Shown one piece after another: positions 61,106 through 64,000 of a stretch of 64,000 nt of DNA. Every line of letters starts with the position of its first letter. Position 1 is the stretch's first letter. The DNA lies in NCBI GenBank assembly GCA_042091375.1, contig JBELHO010000002.1, positions 108,521-172,520 of the forward strand. Direction: 5' to 3'. The DNA is from JBELHO01 sp042091375 (GTDB lineage: Bacteria; Pseudomonadota; Gammaproteobacteria; Enterobacterales; Alteromonadaceae). Made by a program: the position numbers and the translations under genes. The notes beneath the pieces were generated by a model that was not told where the DNA came from, did no database searches, and saw only the letters and a list, made by a program, of their open reading frames with translations.

Positions 61106-61357
61106 TTAGTTATCAGCATCAGCTTTATTTGCATATTTTCCAATAGCTTTACCCGTTGTTGCCCAAACCAATACTCCTCCCCATGCAATAAAAGAAAAGC
61201 CAGCAGGAATACAAGCAAGTAAAATATATTTAAAATGCTTTCTATTAAATGCAAGAGCAAGCATAGCAGGAAGAAACCAAAGGATAAAAACACAAAATAA
61301 TATAAAACCTATTAGTGAGTAGTTTTCACTTGCTAAAATGCTGTTGATATATTCCAT
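61106..61357 (-). CDS. Cassette gene: superinfection-immunity-like membrane protein
   Basis: An 83-residue protein with two helices. FLPAMLALAFNRKHFKYILLACIPAGFSFIAWGGVLVWA resembles the superinfection immunity (Imm, T4-type) family, small proteins that hinder entry of phage DNA. Many chromosomal members have no tested phage role. The strong ribosome site AAGGAGAT precedes the ATG, and a different frame at 61066-61293 is a shadow. Confidence 0.75.
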   Translation of the reverse strand: MEYINSILASENYSLIGFILFCVFILWFLPAMLALAFNRKHFKYILLACIPAGFSFIAWGGVLVWATTGKAIGKYANKADADN

Positions 61358-61373
61358 TGTTGATCTCCTTGAA

Positions 61374-61592
61374 AATTAACGACTCTTTTATGAATTAGCT
61401 ACAAAATATGATTATCAAAATTAGTAGTATTCAATTTAGAAGATTTATTACAAAACCAACTGTTATATTTTCGAAATAGAACTTGATTGAAACACAACAC
61501 CGTTTTAATCGGCAGGTTGCAGTTGACCTAAAAAAAGCGAGGCACGAACAAACAGCCAACTGTTTTTGTTCCGTTTGCACTGCTTGTTAATG
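61374..61592 (-). repeat. Long or double attC-like region
   Basis: The first part (61493-61592) starts CATTAACAAGCAGTGC, has AAAACAGTTGGC and TGCCTCGC cores and ends CGGTGTTGTG. A second AACAGTTGG core and a GTCGTTAATT end lie in 61374-61470. The two together suggest two attC sites with the gene between them lost. Confidence 0.6.
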
Positions 61593-61601
61593 GGCTACTT
61601 T

Positions 61602-63425
61602 TTATTGCCAAAATATAATAGGGAGCAGCCCCCAGATAGCCAACACTAAAACAAACTGTATAGAGAACATTATTGCCGCAACATCGCGTTTAATTATTTT
61701 ACTTTGTAAGTTTCCTCTTAATGAGATCCATAAAGAAAATAACAGTGTTAGCGGTAAAATCCCTGAAAGAAACGCCAAGGTAACACTTGCCGCAGTAATA
61801 TCACCAAATTGTAGAAAGGATTGCTGAACATAAAGGTAGCTTGGTAAGCTGAACAGTAGTAAGTTCAAAAAACCCCATTTTATTCGGTTGAAGCTTGCTT
61901 TGTCTCGTTTAATGGCTCTAATGACCCCGACTAAAAATATATATAACAGTCCAATCAGGCCAAGGATTAAACTTACCCAATAAACCCCCAACGTCACCGC
62001 TGAACCTTGCTTAAACGTTTTAAGACCATCACTGAGAAACAATCTATTTTCACTGTCCCAATAGAAAACATGTGAAGCTTGTGTTCTATTAACATCTCTG
62101 AATAAATGTTCGCCCACTTGAATTAAGCGCCTATCAGGATTTTGCAATGACTTGATTATAAGTTGCTGGTTGGCTTGTTCTAACCAAATAAAACTGAAAA
62201 GCATATCAATAAATTCAAATTCTGCCATCTGATTTGGCGATGGCAAATAAATTCCCGCCAACTTTGATAAACTCACTTCCACCGTCGAGGTTTCTGCAAT
62301 AGGCGCTGACGTTACGCTTAGTTTATTAATAAATAATTCATTAAATTTTTCATAGTTGGCCGTTTCGCTATCGGTGTTAGCGGCGTAAAAAAAGCCCTTT
62401 TTTTCATCTGGGAAAAGACAAATATAGGCTCTAAATCCAAATGTTGTACCGGGATGACACATTCCAACAACGTTATGCCGGTCTCTTTTTGCTAATACCA
62501 ATCCATGTCCAATAGTCAGACCAGCTTTATGAGCATCAGTGTTTAAAGGTTCAGTAAGCATGTCCATATGTTCAGGATGTACAAATGCTTTACCATCGAC
62601 CTTGCCTCCATTCAATAAAAAATTCATAAACGTAGCCATGTCCGGAGCCGTTGTTGTGAATTGCCCGGCTGGTCTCAAATAATTGGCTACTGCAGCTTGA
62701 GCAACATTATTTTCATGGTACCCCATAGCTAATAGCGGATCGGCAAACTCTCCTTGTTGGCTGATAAACTCAAAACTACTATCAGTCATCCCCAGAGGTT
62801 TTAAAAGGTTACTATCGAGAAACTCTTCATAACGCTGCTTGGTGACAGCCTCTATAACCATCGCCAACAATGCATAGCCCATATTTGAGTATGAGTATTG
62901 CGTTCCCGGCTCAGTTCTAACCGTTAATAAATTATCTCTGCTTGATTTAAAAGCTTCTGCGAGTGGTGTGATTGGCAAGGGTTTAGTGCTTAGTAACTGC
63001 CACATTCTGATATAATCTAATCCAGCAGTATGATCGAGTAGGTTTTGGATCTTGATAGGTGAACGATGATGCCAAGCATTGTCGAAATTCAATTCTGGTA
63101 ACATTGCTTCAACATCACTATCTAATGAAAGTCTCCCTTCAAATATCAAATGAAGAACGCCCATTGCTAGTACCGATTTGGTAACTGAGCCTACATGCAT
63201 TTTTTGTGCAGGCTTCATAGGTTCTAACGTTGCAATATTTGCATAGCCAGCACTACCAACCTCAACATGTCCATTTGCAACGGTTGACCAAGATAATCCT
63301 ACAATATCTTCTTTTTCGATAGTATTTTGGATTTCGGATCCAAAATGAATATCGTCATTGGCGTAAGCAATATTGAATGAAACTAAAACTAAAACTAAAG
63401 CTAAAACTAATATTTTTGCTGGCAC
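61602..63425 (-). CDS. Cassette gene: serine hydrolase (beta-lactamase family) with membrane tail
   Basis: A 607-residue exported protein. The signal peptide (KILVLALVLVLVSFNIAYA) leads into a class C beta-lactamase-like domain with Ser80-x-x-Lys83 (SVTK) and Tyr179-Ser-Asn (YSN), and HPGTTFGF as the third element. Residues about 480-605 hold four transmembrane helices, so the catalytic domain is tethered outside the inner membrane. Peptidase or esterase activity is likely; beta-lactam hydrolysis is not implied. GTG 63425 has GGAG 6 bases upstream. It is unusually large for an integron cassette. Confidence 0.88.
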   Translation of the reverse strand: MPAKILVLALVLVLVSFNIAYANDDIHFGSEIQNTIEKEDIVGLSWSTVANGHVEVGSAGYANIATLEPMKPAQKMHVGSVTKSVLAMGVLHLIFEGRLSLDSDVEAMLPELNFDNAWHHRSPIKIQNLLDHTAGLDYIRMWQLLSTKPLPITPLAEAFKSSRDNLLTVRTEPGTQYSYSNMGYALLAMVIEAVTKQRYEEFLDSNLLKPLGMTDSSFEFISQQGEFADPLLAMGYHENNVAQAAVANYLRPAGQFTTTAPDMATFMNFLLNGGKVDGKAFVHPEHMDMLTEPLNTDAHKAGLTIGHGLVLAKRDRHNVVGMCHPGTTFGFRAYICLFPDEKKGFFYAANTDSETANYEKFNELFINKLSVTSAPIAETSTVEVSLSKLAGIYLPSPNQMAEFEFIDMLFSFIWLEQANQQLIIKSLQNPDRRLIQVGEHLFRDVNRTQASHVFYWDSENRLFLSDGLKTFKQGSAVTLGVYWVSLILGLIGLLYIFLVGVIRAIKRDKASFNRIKWGFLNLLLFSLPSYLYVQQSFLQFGDITAASVTLAFLSGILPLTLLFSLWISLRGNLQSKIIKRDVAAIMFSIQFVLVLAIWGLLPIIFWQ

Positions 63426-63448
63426 CAACTTCTCCGTATACGGCTAGC

Positions 63449-63550
63449 GTTTTAACGCCCACATTAAGGGACAAAATTTAGTGGGCTAGAATAAGCGACG
63501 AAGGAGTAAAAACCAACTGTTATTTACCCTTATTTATTAGTTTGTTATGT
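63449..63550 (-). repeat. attC-like site upstream of the serine hydrolase gene
   Basis: Minus strand: ACATAACAAACTAATAA at the left, AAATAACAGTTGG then CTCCTTCGTCGCTTATTCTAGCCC in the middle, and GTGGGCGTTAAAAC at the right. TAACAAAC and GGGCGTTA are the ends of VCR-type sites. The hydrolase gene starts 25 bases later. Confidence 0.75.
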
Positions 63551-63567
63551 GCAAAATACCCCTGTGT

Positions 63568-63756
63568 TTAAGAAAAATACTTTGCTGCTAAGCTAAGAGC
63601 AATAAATAATATAAAAAATATAATCCAATGTTTATTCGAACTGTCTAAATTTTCACCGCACACAGGGCATGAAGATAATGTAATTGAGGTACCATTGACG
63701 TATGAGGTGTTAACTATTGGCGAAGTTATTGTTGATTTACACTTTTTACACTTCAT
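63568..63756 (-). CDS. Cassette gene: zinc-ribbon membrane peptide
   Basis: A 62-residue protein: CKKCKS and CPVCGE form a four-Cys zinc ribbon (residues 3-36), followed by one C-terminal membrane helix (WIIFFILFIALSLAAKYF). No family function is known. The stop lies 17 bases before the next attC-like site. Confidence 0.75.
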   Translation of the reverse strand: MKCKKCKSTITSPIVNTSYVNGTSITLSSCPVCGENLDSSNKHWIIFFILFIALSLAAKYFS

Positions 63757-63812
63757 AAATATTCCATTTTAGCTAGAGTTAAACTCGATATTCAATTTAT
63801 ACATGTAGCCCT

Positions 63813-63914
63813 ATTAACGAGCTAATAATTGTTGGTTAAAAATATTGGCTAATATCATCGAGGCACGAGCGCGAGCCAACTGTTTTTAGTCTGTTGTTTA
63901 GTGCCTTGTTAGCT
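63813..63914 (-). repeat. attC-like site between the partial gene and the zinc-ribbon gene
   Basis: Minus strand: AGCTAACAAGGCACTAAAC, then AAAACAGTTGGC, CGTGCCTCGATGATATTAGCC, AACCAACAATTATTAGCTCGTTAA. The left end contains the stop of the partial gene. Confidence 0.75.
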
Positions 63915-64000
63915 TTTACCATCAATTTCGTTATTAAGTAACCCTATGATCTCATTACCTATACTGAATATTTTGCTGTCAGATTTGTTGTTACTTAAAA
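63909..64000 (-). CDS. Cassette gene, C-terminal end only
   Basis: An open frame runs in from the window edge on the minus strand and ends ...SIGNEIIGLLNNEIDGKS at a TAA inside the attC R'' box AGCTAAC. Thirty codons are seen, no family can be named, and the start lies beyond 64000. Confidence 0.6.
   Translation of the reverse strand, partial: LSNNKSDSKIFSIGNEIIGLLNNEIDGKS

Larger units (their letters stand above)
59904..64000 (-). mobile_element. Distal end of an integron gene-cassette array
   Basis: Six minus-strand genes, the last one partial, are interleaved with attC-like sites of about 80-100 bases that share a core and flank short leaders. Stop codons fall in or very near the R'' box (ACCTAAC, TAACAAG). 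Cassette genes are read away from the integrase, so intI should lie beyond 64000 and this is the distal end. No integrase is visible in the window. Confidence 0.8.

Noticed and set aside
61066..61293. 75-codon minus-strand frame overlapping the immunity-like gene
   Set aside because: The other frame (61106-61357) has AAGGAGAT, an ATG and a recognisable family.
61602..63425. Beta-lactam-resistance gene
   Set aside because: SxxK and YSN are shared by esterases and peptidases of the family; the KTG box of true class C enzymes is replaced by an HPG element.

Overview
The window is one stretch of a gammaproteobacterial chromosome. The gene content (CsiV, YciK, FadR- and PsrA-like sites, a VolA-type lipase, SohB, the order pabB-nudL-sdaA, and a chromosomal-integron-type cassette array) points to the Alteromonadales. 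A marine, AT-leaning member close to Colwelliaceae (Colwellia or Thalassotalea) is my best guess; this is inference from gene families only. Two runs of 100 N (33541-33640 and 53555-53654) are scaffold gaps, and the second lies inside a tandemly repeated gene.

Layout. 1-8.2 kb: lipid and envelope genes (Slp-type lipoprotein, alpha/beta hydrolase, fadD with a PsrA-like operator, yciK, a surface lipase with a FadR-like operator, sohB). 8.2-12.7 kb: thiopurine-type methyltransferase, a glutamate/dicarboxylate symporter and an Ig-domain lipoprotein with calcium-loop-like repeats. 13-24 kb: housekeeping genes (topA, two small topA-linked genes, cysB, sdaA, nudL, pabB, class I fumarase). 24-32.9 kb: rmuC, a membrane diguanylate cyclase, an NSS transporter, a metallo-hydrolase overlapping a voltage-gated channel, a VanX-like dipeptidase, DUF962, LysE and rsuA. 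33-39 kb: DUF1244, csiV and mfd. 39.5-44.5 kb: yehS with a poly-Asn tail, a YHYH lipoprotein, an S10 peptidase and a 39-unit pentanucleotide array in front of a DUF4174 gene. 44.7-50.3 kb: HTH membrane regulator, ABC exporter, small membrane protein and thioesterase. 50.4-53.1 kb: a three-gene MTHFR-fold/PspB-like operon and dusC. 53.3-59.7 kb: an orphan HvfA-type Cys-repeat peptide, two SDRs, an alkyltransferase-like protein, an Hsp20 gene with a sigma32 promoter and a ROSE-like RNA thermometer, an exported Tpx, and a REC-CheC plus GGDEF signalling pair.

The right end (59.9-64.0 kb) is the distal end of an integron gene-cassette array. Every gene is on the minus strand, stop codons sit in or beside attC core sites, and the intervening sites share an attC-like core (AACAGTTGG ... 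GTCGCTTATTTTAGCC type). Cassette products are a GNAT enzyme, a small membrane protein paired with a superinfection-immunity-like protein, a large serine hydrolase, a zinc-ribbon membrane peptide, and a gene running off the window. A related but isolated cassette sits at 45.96-46.65 kb. The integrase should lie beyond 64 kb, because cassette genes are read away from it.

The observations I rate highest are the cassette array with its displaced relative, the HvfA-like precursor with no visible modification enzymes, the complete heat-shock control region of the Hsp20 gene, the CTTAA/CTTAG array, and a channel filter resembling calcium-selective variants.
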